This document shows positions 1-8,720 of a DNA stretch of 32,400 nt, piece by piece. Below the pieces are notes generated by a model, which was not told the DNA's origin, did not search any database, and was given only the letters and a program-made list of their open reading frames with translations. Where the stretch lies: contig JABXID010000230.1 of assembly GCA_013373245.1 (NCBI GenBank), positions 1 through 32,400 of the forward strand. The letters are read 5' to 3'. Position 1 is the stretch's first letter, and every line of letters starts with the position of its first letter. This DNA comes from Gammaproteobacteria bacterium. GTDB lineage: Bacteria; Pseudomonadota; Gammaproteobacteria; Enterobacterales; Alteromonadaceae. The position numbers and the translations under genes were made by a program.

Positions 1-540
1 ACAGAAATCTTTGGCAATAGCCGAGGTCTACGTATTGATTTTCCGAATATTCGAACGCAAGTATTGCAAGGTGAAGTGCACGACGAAAAAGCGTTTTATT
101 CATTAGGTGGCATCGCTGGACATGCCGGATTATTTTCAACCACGGGTGATTTAGCGGTGTTAGCGCAATTGCTCTTAAACCGCGGTGGTTATGACGACTG
201 GTCAATGATTGATTCTAGTGTGATTGATCAGTTTGTTAAGCCATCCGACACCAACGGTACATATGGCCTTGGTTGGCGCAGAGCCAACAATGGCAAGAGA
301 AAATTTCACTTCGGCCCCTATGCAAGTCCTTTAGCATACGGACATACAGGCTGGACGGGTACCGTAACTGTCATCGATCCAGAGTACGACATGGCCATCA
401 TTTTACTGACCAATGCCCGTCATAGTCCTATTGAAGGCGACGACGAACGCTACCGCTTTACTGGCACCGAATTTGAAACTGGGCGTTATGGCAGTGTTAT
501 TTCTCTCGTCTATGAAGCAGTGCTTAACAATCGTAACTAG
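1..540 (+). CDS. Serine hydrolase, beta-lactamase/PBP4B-like family (3' part only)
   Basis: The reading frame is open from base 1 and ends at 540, so only the C-terminal 179 residues are present and the start lies outside the window. The stretch GEVHDEKAFYSLGGIAGHAG followed by LFSTTGDLAVLAQLLLN is typical of class C beta-lactamase-related hydrolases (the YfeW/PBP4B type). The later GHTGWTGT occupies the place of the KTG-type third motif. The catalytic SxxK and YxN motifs would be upstream and cannot be checked. Such proteins are usually exported and act on peptidoglycan peptides or small esters; the substrate cannot be told here. It converges on the universal stress gene, with a hairpin between them. 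Confidence 0.85.
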   Translation, partial: TEIFGNSRGLRIDFPNIRTQVLQGEVHDEKAFYSLGGIAGHAGLFSTTGDLAVLAQLLLNRGGYDDWSMIDSSVIDQFVKPSDTNGTYGLGWRRANNGKRKFHFGPYASPLAYGHTGWTGTVTVIDPEYDMAIILLTNARHSPIEGDDERYRFTGTEFETGRYGSVISLVYEAVLNNRN

Positions 541-615
541 CGCCTGCTGACTTTACGGTAAATAGGTTTGAGAATTTATCAAGAAATCAGCTGCTGTTAA
601 GAGCTAAATGAAAAG

Positions 616-638
616 CTGGCGGCTAGATGCGCCGCCAG
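616..638. terminator. Hairpin between convergent genes
   Basis: CTGGCGGC at 616-623 pairs perfectly with GCCGCCAG at 631-638 across a 7-nt loop. Read on the minus strand it is followed by CTTTTCATTT, a modest U-rich tail, so it most likely ends the universal stress transcript. It may also stop the serine hydrolase transcript. Confidence 0.7.
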
Positions 639-647
639 TTACGAGTT

Positions 648-1586
648 TTATGAGGTTTTAACCGGAGATATAAAACCTCTTGGTTTAACGGTTAATAACG
701 AGCAATCCAGTTGTTGAATTATATTTTCCGCGGTATTGCCGATAAACACGCCCGCAACACCTGATCGCGCAATTGTGCCCATAACTAAGATATCGACGCA
801 ATGTTCGCTCACATACTTAGGAATCGTTTGATCAGTCGTGCCTTGCAGTTGAACAATTTCTAGCTCTCCCGCTATGCCCGACTCTGCAACCAGTGCGTTT
901 AATTTATCGAGATGTCGACTTTTAACCTCGGTGCTTTGTTGGTCTAATTTATCCTGCGGTAACTTCAAAAATACATTGTGCTGAAACTCAGACTGCATCA
1001 AAGTATTAATATTAGAAATCACCCGCAATTTTCCATCACACTCGTTGGCTTGAGCTCTAGCCATTTTTAACAACTTAACACTCAACTCAGTGCCAGACTC
1101 TGTGGCATCAAAAGCATCTATCGCCACCGCAACTTTTATTTGTTCTCGGTGCGCGGCAATCGGTTTACATAACCAAACTGGGCAAGGGCATTTACGTAAC
1201 AGTTCCATGTCTAAGGCTTTAAACCCTGCTCTTTGATTGCTTTGCTGGCTAGTTTTTATCAACAGGTCGTGTTCATTTTTGATAACCGATTGCACAATAG
1301 CAACCATAGGTTTTACATGAGCCTGTTGTTTAACTTGCAAATCAATTTCGGATGTATCGACACCAAGCTCTTTGGTCACTTCAGCAACTTGAGTGTCTAA
1401 TTGCTGCTTCGTTGCGCCTTCAATTATCTGCGCATATTCAGAGAATTCATCATCCAAAACCGGTGAAACCAGTAATATTGTCAAAGACGACTTATGATTT
1501 CTTGCAATACTAACCGCTTGTTTTAATGCATCTTTGTCGTTTTCCGTGCCTAAGGTAGCGAATAAAATATTTTTGTAAGTTAACAC
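648..1586 (-). CDS. Universal stress protein with two USP domains (UspE-like)
   Basis: A 312-residue cytoplasmic protein made of two tandem USP folds, the UspE layout. The N-terminal domain begins YKNILFATLGTENDKDALKQ. The second ends with VDILVMGTIARSGVAGVFIG and NTAENIIQQLDCSLLTVKP, the usual C-terminal GxxxxxxAENIL-type nucleotide/phosphate segment of USP proteins. I place the start at the GTG at 1586 because GGAGG lies four bases upstream. An in-frame TTG at 1610 has no ribosome site. Family members help survival under stationary-phase, oxidative and envelope stress without a known enzymatic reaction. The gene is divergent from the ceramidase-like gene. Confidence 0.88.
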   Translation of the reverse strand: MLTYKNILFATLGTENDKDALKQAVSIARNHKSSLTILLVSPVLDDEFSEYAQIIEGATKQQLDTQVAEVTKELGVDTSEIDLQVKQQAHVKPMVAIVQSVIKNEHDLLIKTSQQSNQRAGFKALDMELLRKCPCPVWLCKPIAAHREQIKVAVAIDAFDATESGTELSVKLLKMARAQANECDGKLRVISNINTLMQSEFQHNVFLKLPQDKLDQQSTEVKSRHLDKLNALVAESGIAGELEIVQLQGTTDQTIPKYVSEHCVDILVMGTIARSGVAGVFIGNTAENIIQQLDCSLLTVKPRGFISPVKTS

Positions 1587-1877
1587 GTTTCCTCCAAAAC
1601 AATTCAACAACGAATTTCTACTACACCAGCTTAGCAGTAAAAAATTATTTTTTATTATTTTGAATCAATTATTCGGACACACTCACGCTATAACCCAAAC
1701 TTCCAAAAGCAATCTAAAGGTTATTGTTAAGTGTTTATTTTAAGTTTGGACTTTTCACCATTGGTGGTTAAATAATAAAACTTGGGAAATCTTTAATAAT
1801 AATCAGTAATGTGTGTCATCAAGAATTGCGTTAAAGACTGAAAATCCGTTTTATTTTTGATACAAGGTAATGACGAT

Positions 1878-3080
1878 ATGAATTGGAACAGACCACTTTC
1901 ACTTAATTTTGTTGCTGTCTTGTTCTTGATTCTGATTAGTTTTAGCCAGGCAGTAATAGCAGGACAACTTACAGTCGGTTTCGCCGAAGTAGATATTACG
2001 CCTAGAGCCTCTGTCGATGTTGTGCCTACTATAGCTGCTGGCGACAAACTTGTAAGTCAAGTCAGTGACAAGCTAAAAATTAAAGCGTTAGTGTTAAGTG
2101 ATGAAAAACATCGTATTGCAATAATCTCCGCTGACCTCATTTGGATTCAACCTAAACTTCAGCAATCAATAATTCAAGCAAGCAAAGAACAATGGGGGTT
2201 TGATCACGTGCTGTTGTCCGTTACTCACACTCACTCTGGTGTGTATCATTTGTCTAAAAGTAAGAGTCTCAAACGTAATTTTTTAGAGGCTTTACAACAT
2301 GCGCAAACGCAATTGGTGCCGGTTAAAATTGGTTCATCTAGCGTACAAATAAACGAATCGTATAATCGTATCCAGAATAAAAATGGCAAGGCGGAAATGT
2401 TATGGCGCAATAAATCTAGAACGGCAAGTTTACCTAGCGAGCAATCTTTAGAAGTTATTCATTTTAAGAAACTAAACGATAATCCTTATTTAACCTTGGT
2501 AAGTTACAATGCTCACCCGGTGATAACTATGGACTTGAATAATGTTGTGGTTTCTGCCGACTACCCAGGGGAGATTTCAAAATATCTACAGTCACATAAC
2601 TTGGGTGACTCGATGTTTTTACTTGGCGCAGCGGGCGATGTGAATCCATACGATGCCGATAGCAAACCTCTTTCTCGCGCACTTGAGAACTCCCGCAAAC
2701 TCGGCACTATTTTAGGCAATAAAGTTCGAGAGGTAATCAAAACTATAAATGACTTTAAAAGCGCGTCTGAATTCCATTTTTCAACGGTAAGTTTTTCAAA
2801 CCCCAGTGCTGAAATTGGTGTATTAAAATTCACAAACGAGATTGCCTTGGCTCACTTTCCGGGCGAATATTTCAGTGATTTTGCATTTAGACTAAAACAA
2901 GCGTCCGCTTATAGAACAACACTTTTTGTTTCCATGACCAATGGTTACCTTGGGTATGTGCCAACCAATCAAGCTTTGAAAATTGGCGGCTACGGAACCA
3001 GAGCAAAAGAAGGAGTAGCAAAACCCAACATTGGTAAAGAGCACGTAAATTTTGCCATAAAGCAACTTTCTGAAAAATAA
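1878..3080 (+). CDS. Secreted neutral/alkaline ceramidase-family hydrolase (short form)
   Basis: The family hallmark GFAEVDITPR follows a clear signal peptide (hydrophobic stretch VAVLFLILISFSQAVIAG). Candidate zinc ligands are recognisable: THTHSG, YNAHP, FPGEYF and GYLGYVPT, matching the His, His, Glu, Tyr set of neutral ceramidases. GAAGDVNP is also conserved. At 400 residues it is far shorter than ceramidases of about 650 and lacks the C-terminal immunoglobulin-like domain, so the substrate may be another N-acyl lipid or amide. The start at 1878 has AAGG ten bases upstream and puts the signal peptide at the N-terminus; a TTG at 1857 is in frame but less likely. Location is probably periplasmic or extracellular. 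Confidence 0.82.
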   Translation: MNWNRPLSLNFVAVLFLILISFSQAVIAGQLTVGFAEVDITPRASVDVVPTIAAGDKLVSQVSDKLKIKALVLSDEKHRIAIISADLIWIQPKLQQSIIQASKEQWGFDHVLLSVTHTHSGVYHLSKSKSLKRNFLEALQHAQTQLVPVKIGSSSVQINESYNRIQNKNGKAEMLWRNKSRTASLPSEQSLEVIHFKKLNDNPYLTLVSYNAHPVITMDLNNVVVSADYPGEISKYLQSHNLGDSMFLLGAAGDVNPYDADSKPLSRALENSRKLGTILGNKVREVIKTINDFKSASEFHFSTVSFSNPSAEIGVLKFTNEIALAHFPGEYFSDFAFRLKQASAYRTTLFVSMTNGYLGYVPTNQALKIGGYGTRAKEGVAKPNIGKEHVNFAIKQLSEK

Positions 3081-3112
3081 TGAAACCAATTCGGTAAGTC
3101 TTTTAAATCCTT

Positions 3113-3814
3113 TTAAGCAACGTCAGCTGTAATTATTTCAACATCTCCAACCTGATTATAAGTGCTTGGTTTATCAATCGGGTAAGCTTTTAATGACTGC
3201 GGTAAATGAGGGTGTAATAAATACTCAAACTCTCGCACGTTGTTAAATGTAGGATCTAACCACCTTTCAATAGCATTGCCATACTGCGGTAATATTAATG
3301 GCATAGCTTTACTATGTATGTGTTCTAGCTTTTTATGTGGCGGTAGAGTTATCACTGAACAAGACAATTTTATTTCACCAGTAACTGGGTGAAACCACTC
3401 GCGATATAGACCTCCAAAAGCAAGTGCTTCGCCGTCTAGTGCTTCCATATCGTAATAATGAATTGGCTTTTTATTTCTAAACTCAGTCTCACCAAAACCT
3501 TTCGCTGGAATAATGCACCGGGAGTCTCTAAATGGTTTATAACCAGCGGCACGCGGTACGTTCAGTTTGTCATAGCGTGTATTGAAACTGGTGTACTTTG
3601 ATGGTTTAAACGAAGAGTCCGTTCGCTCAAGTAACAACCACCAAGTTGCTGGCTCGCAAAATCTCTGCACTCCTTTTTGCAGAACGATTGGAATTTCACT
3701 CGCTGCTCTCGCAAATCGTTGAGGTAATATGGGCTCGGGCCATAGAGGAAGACCTAACGAAGTGAACAAGTCTTGAACCGCTGGATCATCAGTGACGTTT
3801 AATCGACCGCACAT
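3113..3814 (-). CDS. SOS response-associated peptidase (SRAP, YedK/HMCES family)
   Basis: The protein starts MCGRLN, giving the essential Cys2 after methionine removal that links covalently to abasic sites in single-stranded DNA. Other family motifs are SFNTRYDKL (active-site Asn), RCIIPAKGFGE (active-site Glu) and HIHSKAMPLIL (active-site His). At 233 residues the length is normal. The segment that is usually RWGLIPSW reads TWWLLLERT, a variant of this subfamily. The start is fixed by the Cys2 requirement. I see no LexA box in the upstream 150 bp, so SOS control is not evident. It sits just outside the left end of the Tn7-like element and was the neighbour of glmS before insertion. Confidence 0.92.
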   Translation of the reverse strand: MCGRLNVTDDPAVQDLFTSLGLPLWPEPILPQRFARAASEIPIVLQKGVQRFCEPATWWLLLERTDSSFKPSKYTSFNTRYDKLNVPRAAGYKPFRDSRCIIPAKGFGETEFRNKKPIHYYDMEALDGEALAFGGLYREWFHPVTGEIKLSCSVITLPPHKKLEHIHSKAMPLILPQYGNAIERWLDPTFNNVREFEYLLHPHLPQSLKAYPIDKPSTYNQVGDVEIITADVA

Positions 3815-3909
3815 AAATACTTAATCATTGCTCAAATAGTGGTAAATTTTAATTAAAGCATCTAATTAATGACGATGGTAATTTTCTTTTTCTACAAAAA
3901 AACGCTAAT

Positions 3910-3943
3910 AAAAAAATGCCAATCAGATTAACTGACTGGCATT
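3910..3943 (-). terminator. Probable original glmS terminator, now separated from glmS
   Basis: AATGCCA (3915-3921) pairs with TGGCATT (3937-3943); inside, TCAG pairs with CTGA after one mismatch. On the minus strand the stem is followed by seven T residues, a strong intrinsic terminator. It points away from where glmS would lie if the 9.2-kb element and one target duplication were removed, and no other minus-strand gene ends here. Confidence 0.75.
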
Positions 3944-3959
3944 TGATGTTTAGGCTTAA

Positions 3960-3964
3960 ATAGC
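3960..3964. repeat. Target-site duplication ATAGC, left copy
   Basis: ATAGC immediately precedes the terminal TGT of the left element end. The same five bases follow the right end at 13207-13211. Five-base duplications are the Tn7 signature. Confidence 0.88.
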
Positions 3965-4063
3965 TGTCATCTATTAACTAAGTCGGAAAGTGAGGGCTAA
4001 TCACTTTCCTTTAAAAATCAGTGTGTCTTTTTGGAGTGCATTCAAACAATGTTGGAAAGTGAG
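3965..4063 (+). repeat. Left end of Tn7-like element with repeated transposase-binding motifs
   Basis: GTCGGAAAGT at 3982-3991 and GTTGGAAAGT at 4051-4060 are in the same orientation. An inverted copy, ACTTTCC, lies at 4003-4009 and forms a 9-bp hairpin arm pair with 3985-3993. Spaced repeats fit the left-end layout of Tn7-like transposons, where TnsB binds. Confidence 0.8.
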
Positions 4064-4097
4064 TTTACTCTGTCGAATTTGAGCGCATTTTACAGTT

Positions 4098-4122
4098 ATC
4101 AAATTTGTATTGAGTACGTAAC
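4098..4122 (+). repeat. 25-bp direct repeat, left copy
   Basis: The stretch beginning ATCAAATTTGTATTGAGTAC matches 12776-12800 with two mismatches in 25 bases and in the same orientation. The two copies bracket the whole cargo block. Confidence 0.75.
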
Positions 4123-4342
4123 CAGAAATCGAATGGCATACCTGTGACGAGTTCCAGCCTCCTAGCAAAGGTGTTAACACGCTTATATGAATAAGTCTTA
4201 ACTTGATTTGTCTGATTCGACTAGCAGAAGTTAATCAAATCTGACAGTCTCTCTTGTGCCAAAAGCAGAAGTTAGTAATTGAGCTTTGACGGACTTAAAA
4301 GCATCCAAAGCGGTCATAATATTAATAGTCACCAGATACAAA

Positions 4343-4371
4343 AAAACATCAATCTCGACAATTGATGTTTT
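4343..4371. terminator. Intrinsic terminator-like hairpin
   Basis: AAAACATCAAT (4343-4353) and ATTGATGTTTT (4361-4371) form an 11-bp stem with a 7-nt loop and A/T-rich flanks on both sides. It could stop transcripts leaving the serine hydrolase gene at 4604, which is read toward it, although it lies about 230 bp past that stop. Confidence 0.5.
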
Positions 4372-4603
4372 CTATAACCTGATACTAAAAACAGCTGGGT
4401 GCGCATGGTTTTCAACACTCACCAACCAACAATTTTTCGCGAGAAAACATCAGTTCAAATCGAGAATTGTTCTAGACAAAGGTCTTATGCTCTGACATAA
4501 AATCAAAAGTACGGTTTCTCTTGTTACCTCTTCAAACTAACTGTCAGAGCGACTCAACTTCGCTATACTTAACTCACACAAAAGCCGCTCTCTACCGCTT
4601 GAC

Positions 4604-5959
4604 TTACTTTTTGTTAAACATGTAGATGTCAGCCACACCACTTTGCTCAAGTCCCAGCGTATTTGCGTCTGGGTCAAATATAAAGTTCGCACCTGTCTCT
4701 TCATTTATGAATTTATGATCGCCAAGATACAGTAATGGATCAATGAAACTGTCGTTCAATTGTGCATACAGAACATCATCGCGTTGCGTGATCGTAAATT
4801 TCCCTGGTCCCTCGCCTTCATAAACTCCTACGTATTTTGCAAGTTCGGCAGAGGTTAACTTTACAGCACTAAAACTTAGTAGCTCGAATGGTTCGTCAAA
4901 GTACAATTTTAAAATATGAGTTAAAAGATTGTTTATGTTGTAGTCAATAGCATTTGACATGATCGACACAGCGAGTTGTTCGTGTGGAAAATATATTGAA
5001 ATTGAATGAAAGCCATCAATTGTCCCACCATGTCCAAACCCGTGAGTATTTTTATGTGAATAAGGAAAAATTCCAAAGCCCACATTATCTCTAATCATAG
5101 TCATGTTTTTGAGAGAATCAGCTGATATTAACTGCTTATTGAAAAGCGCTGTTGTAAAAGTATTCAAATCCTGTGGTGTAGTTACAATATCTCCGCTACC
5201 AAGCGCTATAGATAAATCAGTTTCCTGAAAAATTTTCCAACAATCTTCAAACACGTATGAATAGGCTTCATTGTTCTGGTTTGAAATACTTTGTCCTGTG
5301 TATGTTTTTTGTAGAGCTAAAGGCTCTAAAATCTCTTTTTGTAACAGGTCGGCATAAGTCTGCTGAAAGACACTTTCTAAGATTTGCGAAAGTAAAAAGT
5401 AATTAGAGTTACTGTATTCATGTTGACTATCCGGCTCAAAGTTGCTCGGATATTCTGAAATCAGATTGAGTAACGATGATCTTGTTATGTTTTCAGTTCT
5501 AATTTCCCAAAAGAGCGGATCTTTGGTGAAACTCGGAATGCCACTGCGGTGATTTAATAATTGACGAATGGTAATCTTTGATGCATTTACAATTGATGGA
5601 AAAAAGCCCTTCAGCGTCGTATCAAGCGATAGCTTCTTGTCTTCAACAGCATTGAATATCAATGCTGAGGTAAACATTTTAGTTATCGAACCCCCTCGAT
5701 ATTTCGTATCTGTGCTTGAGACTTTCTTGCTATTGATATCGCTATACCCAATAGCTTTTGAATAAACATCTTCACCCTTTTTAGAAACCGCAATACTTCC
5801 CATGAACTTGTCATTTGCATAAAACTTACCGAGTAGGTGATCCATTTTGCTTGGAAACGATTTTCCTTCAAATTCATTTGAAGGACCTGCTTTTTCGTTA
5901 TTCTTACCACAGGAAGCTAAAAACATAACTGCGACTAAAAATATACAGACTATTCTCAT
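4604..5959 (-). CDS. Lipoprotein serine hydrolase, class C beta-lactamase-related
   Basis: The first residues form a lipoprotein signal ending LASC (Cys17), so the protein should be membrane-anchored after export. Catalytic motifs are SITK (Ser91, Lys94), YSN (182-184) and HGFGHGG as the third motif. The last 90 residues (from about LAKYVGVYEGEGPGKFTI) resemble the small lipocalin-like beta domain often attached to these hydrolases. Length, 451, is normal for the two-domain form. The start has AAGGA upstream. It begins 16 bp after the end of the FG-GAP pseudogene and is the last gene of the six-gene minus-strand run that starts at the SoxR promoter. Physiological substrate unknown; esterase or D-amino-acid peptidase activity is more likely than beta-lactam resistance. 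Confidence 0.87.
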   Translation of the reverse strand: MRIVCIFLVAVMFLASCGKNNEKAGPSNEFEGKSFPSKMDHLLGKFYANDKFMGSIAVSKKGEDVYSKAIGYSDINSKKVSSTDTKYRGGSITKMFTSALIFNAVEDKKLSLDTTLKGFFPSIVNASKITIRQLLNHRSGIPSFTKDPLFWEIRTENITRSSLLNLISEYPSNFEPDSQHEYSNSNYFLLSQILESVFQQTYADLLQKEILEPLALQKTYTGQSISNQNNEAYSYVFEDCWKIFQETDLSIALGSGDIVTTPQDLNTFTTALFNKQLISADSLKNMTMIRDNVGFGIFPYSHKNTHGFGHGGTIDGFHSISIYFPHEQLAVSIMSNAIDYNINNLLTHILKLYFDEPFELLSFSAVKLTSAELAKYVGVYEGEGPGKFTITQRDDVLYAQLNDSFIDPLLYLGDHKFINEETGANFIFDPDANTLGLEQSGVADIYMFNKK

Positions 5960-5975
5960 TTAAATTTTCCTTACT

Positions 5976-7219
5976 TTATTTTTCATTCGTTTCGGGCACT
6001 TTGAGGGGCTGGGCATAAACTGCGCCCGACGAAGGGCCTTTATCGTCCCTCAAGGGAGCGGATATGACTGCGGTCATTTCACTTAAAGCGACATTCCAAC
6101 CTAATTTATCGTCAATCAATCCTCCATCAGCCATAATCTTTGATGAGTGATGCCAGCTACCTGATTTTTTTCAAATACATAAACCGCGCCAGTGTTGGAG
6201 CCATTTTCATCATTGTGCATCGCACTAACCACCGCTTTGTTTTTACCCAATGCGACGCCTCGTTCAAATCTGTCATCTGCATTACCATCTGGCGATATCA
6301 GCTTTTGTGTTTGATGCCATTGACCATCAATCCGCTCGAATATGTAAGCAGAGCCTGCATCAATACCGATACCTTCGATATCATCTCTTCTTGCGGAGAC
6401 TAACGCTGTATCACCAAACAAGGCCACTCGGACACCAAAAATGTCGGTATCTGCTCCGTCTGAAGCCATTAGCTTTGTCTGTTGAGTCCACTGGTTTCCG
6501 TCGAACTGATATACGTAAACCGCCCCGGCGTCTTTTGCTTTTTCATCGTGTAAATCAGCACCCACCAGTAGCGTATTGCCATCTAGTGCGAGGCTAATTC
6601 CAAATAAATCCCCTTCGGCGCCATCATGTGCAGTAAGTATCCGTTGCAGTTGCCAGTCGACCTCCGCGCGCTTGTAAATATAAACTGCGCCTGAGTCGCG
6701 CCCAGTTGAATCACTTCTTGGAGCGCCAATCGCTAAAAATTTATCGGTCAGTGCAATGCTTTGCCCAAATGCGTCCCCCTGCTTGCCATCTGGTGCAGTG
6801 AAAATCCGCTTCTGTAACCAGTTGCCGTCCTCACGTTCAAAAGAGACAACCGCACCGGAATCCTGCCCTCTATCATCTCTTCTCATCACACCCAGCATGG
6901 CGACGTCGTTTCTTAACGCGACATTGCCGCCCAGCGTATCCTCCGGCACTGCTGGATTCGCACTCAGCTTGGCTTGTTGGCACCAACCGGAATCAGTCAA
7001 AACGAACACTTAAGCGGCTCCCGCATTACTAATACCATCGACATCTACCTTATGGGCACCAACAAGCATAGTTGTGCCATCAATAGCCGCGCTGTAACCA
7101 AAATGATCTTCCGCTTTCCCGTCATTTGGCAAAATAAGGGTTTGATTGGCTAAACTGTCGTTCGAAATTAAGCCTATGACCACACATAGGTATAGCTTGG
7201 TGATGTATCTGAGTTTCAT
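5976..7219 (-). pseudogene. FG-GAP-type secreted seven-repeat propeller protein, broken twice
   Basis: The frame starts at 7219 with a signal peptide (MKLRYITKLYLCVVIGLISN) and a good ribosome site, then meets TAA at 7010-7012. That codon sits where the repeat needs tyrosine: AGAA-stop-VFVLTD against AGAVYVF in the other repeats. The same frame continues to 6165-6171, a run of seven T (A on the coding strand). One extra A there would restore FEKKSGSWHHSSKIMADGG, and reading would go on to a stop at 5976. Reconstructed, the protein has seven repeats of about 52 residues of the pattern DGxxxDxFGxxVALxxxTALVGA...GAVYVF, enough for one seven-bladed propeller. Fragments of 69 and about 297 residues could still be made, but neither forms a closed propeller. 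Sequencing error could explain one lesion; two make decay more likely. Confidence 0.88.
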
Positions 7220-7300
7220 TCTTCTCTTCCTCTTGGCGTCAATTTCATTTTTACAATCTCAATGGATAACAGCTAATGATTCATATCGTTTAATCAATAA

Positions 7301-8212
7301 CTATTCGAGTCTGCCAGCAATATCGTAGTAAAGTATGGTTGTCATTCTCTGCGCTGTGATAAATTCCCAGCTCCATTTTTCTTCGAATTTATTTAAAGGA
7401 TCCAACGCCTTGATTTCATCTAGCGAAAAGCCTTGCTGGACAAGGTTATCTATCACTTTATAGCTTTCTTCTAACATTTTGATACTAGCGAGTAAGTCTA
7501 TACGTGAGGCAACAGGACCGTGACCAGCAATGATTTTTGTATCCTCATTCGCAAGATCGATAATCGCTCTAAGCGCTGCAATAAGCCCCTTCACTGATCC
7601 ACCATTGTCGATATCGATAAAAGGAAACCGCTGCGTCGACACTAAATCACCTGCGTGAATGACATTGGCCTCCTGAAACCGGATAAACAGATCACTGTTT
7701 GTATGAGCATTTGACGGATGATAGAGCTCAATGGTTTGTCCATTCATTGCTATTGTCGCATCTGCTTTAAGGTCTATTGTTGGGAAATACTGTGGTGTAA
7801 ATCGAGGTGCTTCTCGACCGAGCGCTCTCAAGGCCACTGGATTCTCCATGTACTGACGAACATTCGTATGGGCCATGATAATGGCACCTCGTTCCTTAAA
7901 ATAGGCATTCCCTCTAACATGGTCTCTGTGAAAGTGAGTATTGATGACGAGGTCAACGTCGCGATTATTCGATAGCTTTTTTTGCTCACTATCAATGAGT
8001 GAGATCAAATGTTCCATTTTTGTGTCAACCATCAATACACCGTCGTCACCTATCAACACCGCAACGTTGCCGGAGCGATCTGTTCTGAGTTGAAAAATGC
8101 CATCACCGAGATCCGCCACCTTGATGTCAAAGCCTTTGTGTCCGTCATGCTCGTGGGCAATCACAGTTTGAAACCAGCTCAGTAGAATCACGCTTATTAG
8201 AAGTTTGTACAT
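7301..8212 (-). CDS. Exported MBL-fold metallohydrolase
   Basis: A signal peptide (MYKLLISVILLSWFQTVIAH) precedes a metallo-beta-lactamase fold. THFHRDHVRGN at about 92-102 is the HxHxDH zinc motif, VIHAGD carries the bridging Asp and IIAGHGP the final His. The early segment GVLMVDTKME is the usual first strand and Asp. Length is 303. I use ATG 8212, ten bases after GAGGA; an in-frame TTG at 8218 lies too close to that site. The histidine-rich EHDGHKG just after the signal peptide may bind metal. Members of this group hydrolyse varied substrates (lactams, thioesters, quorum lactones), so the substrate is open. It is the fourth gene of the minus-strand run under the SoxR promoter. Confidence 0.87.
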   Translation of the reverse strand: MYKLLISVILLSWFQTVIAHEHDGHKGFDIKVADLGDGIFQLRTDRSGNVAVLIGDDGVLMVDTKMEHLISLIDSEQKKLSNNRDVDLVINTHFHRDHVRGNAYFKERGAIIMAHTNVRQYMENPVALRALGREAPRFTPQYFPTIDLKADATIAMNGQTIELYHPSNAHTNSDLFIRFQEANVIHAGDLVSTQRFPFIDIDNGGSVKGLIAALRAIIDLANEDTKIIAGHGPVASRIDLLASIKMLEESYKVIDNLVQQGFSLDEIKALDPLNKFEEKWSWEFITAQRMTTILYYDIAGRLE

Positions 8213-8304
8213 TTTCAAAATTTCCTCGAATACTGTGGTTTTTAGACGGCCGTTGCGGTTTGATTGATTAAAATGTGTTGAAAAAGTCCTGCTCTAAGCT
8301 AAAT

Positions 8305-8682
8305 CTATCCTTCAAATCCTGCGGATTCCCTGATGCTAATCGGGTTCCCATCAGGGTCGATGCAACGAATGATGATTCCCCAATCAGTGTCATGTAATTT
8401 GGCTGTTGGATCATACTGTTGCACTAACCCAAGTATCGCGTGAACACTCTGTACATGAAACCGAAGCGTTGAGGGGCTTTCTACCAACGATTTTTCAGAT
8501 TCAGCGGCGACACCTCCGGTTTCAATCATCAGATACGCATCACCGAATTCCAGACAGGTCAGCCTAAAATCCCCCTCTTGTTTGGAGAATAACGCTTTCA
8601 ATCCAAATAGAGACTGATAAAACGCCACACATTGATCAAAGTGCTCAACATTCAAAATGATGCCAAATCGTTCTATATTCAT
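8305..8682 (-). CDS. VOC (glyoxalase/bleomycin-resistance fold) family protein
   Basis: A 125-residue single-domain VOC protein. ERFGIILNVEHFDQCVAFYQ opens the first beta-alpha-beta-beta-beta unit, and IIRCIDPDGNPISIRES is the conserved end of the second. It is cytoplasmic, with no signal peptide, unlike its neighbours. The start at 8682 is chosen because AGGAGG lies seven bases upstream; the ATG at 8700 lies upstream of that site. VOC proteins act as metal-dependent lyases, dioxygenases or binders of toxic compounds. In a SoxR-controlled group, binding or breaking a redox-active toxin is an attractive but unproven idea. Confidence 0.85.
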   Translation of the reverse strand: MNIERFGIILNVEHFDQCVAFYQSLFGLKALFSKQEGDFRLTCLEFGDAYLMIETGGVAAESEKSLVESPSTLRFHVQSVHAILGLVQQYDPTAKLHDTDWGIIIRCIDPDGNPISIRESAGFEG

Positions 8683-8720
8683 TGCTTTTCCTCCTGACAT
8701 TCAATTACCAATTTTAAGCT

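Larger units (their letters stand above)
4064..4603. other. 540-bp stretch without a recognisable gene
   Basis: I see no convincing gene. Contents: one copy of a 25-bp repeat (4098-4122) shared with 12776-12800, a perfect 10-bp palindrome GTGTTAACAC at 4171-4180, an 11-bp direct repeat AGCAGAAGTTA at 4223 and 4264, and a hairpin at 4343-4371. In autonomous Tn7-like elements this end also often lacks tns genes. Confidence 0.6.

Noticed and set aside
3113..3964. LexA operator for the SRAP gene
   Set aside because: No CTGT-N8-ACAG-like dyad appears in the upstream region.
4000..4300. Possible integron attC sites, suggested by palindromes and GTTAAC motifs
   Set aside because: No pair of R and L boxes with imperfect symmetry is found and no integron integrase is in the window; Tn7-like ends explain the border structure better.
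4286..4495. 69-codon open frame on the plus strand near the left element end
   Set aside because: It crosses a terminator-like hairpin, has no ribosome site and no recognisable sequence; it is likely chance.
3965..4600. Remnants of tnsABC or tnsD near the element ends
   Set aside because: I looked on both strands for integrase DDE, AAA or TniQ-like motifs and saw none in this region or in 12594-13206.
6116..7009. The 297-residue frame as an intact FG-GAP protein with its own start
   Set aside because: The first codon after the stop (GTG) lies mid-repeat, no ribosome site or signal peptide is present, and the end is also out of frame with repeat 7.
7010..7219. The 69-residue frame as a small independent secreted protein
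   Set aside because: Its sequence is the first part of an FG-GAP repeat that continues in the same frame right after the stop codon, so it is a piece of the broken gene.
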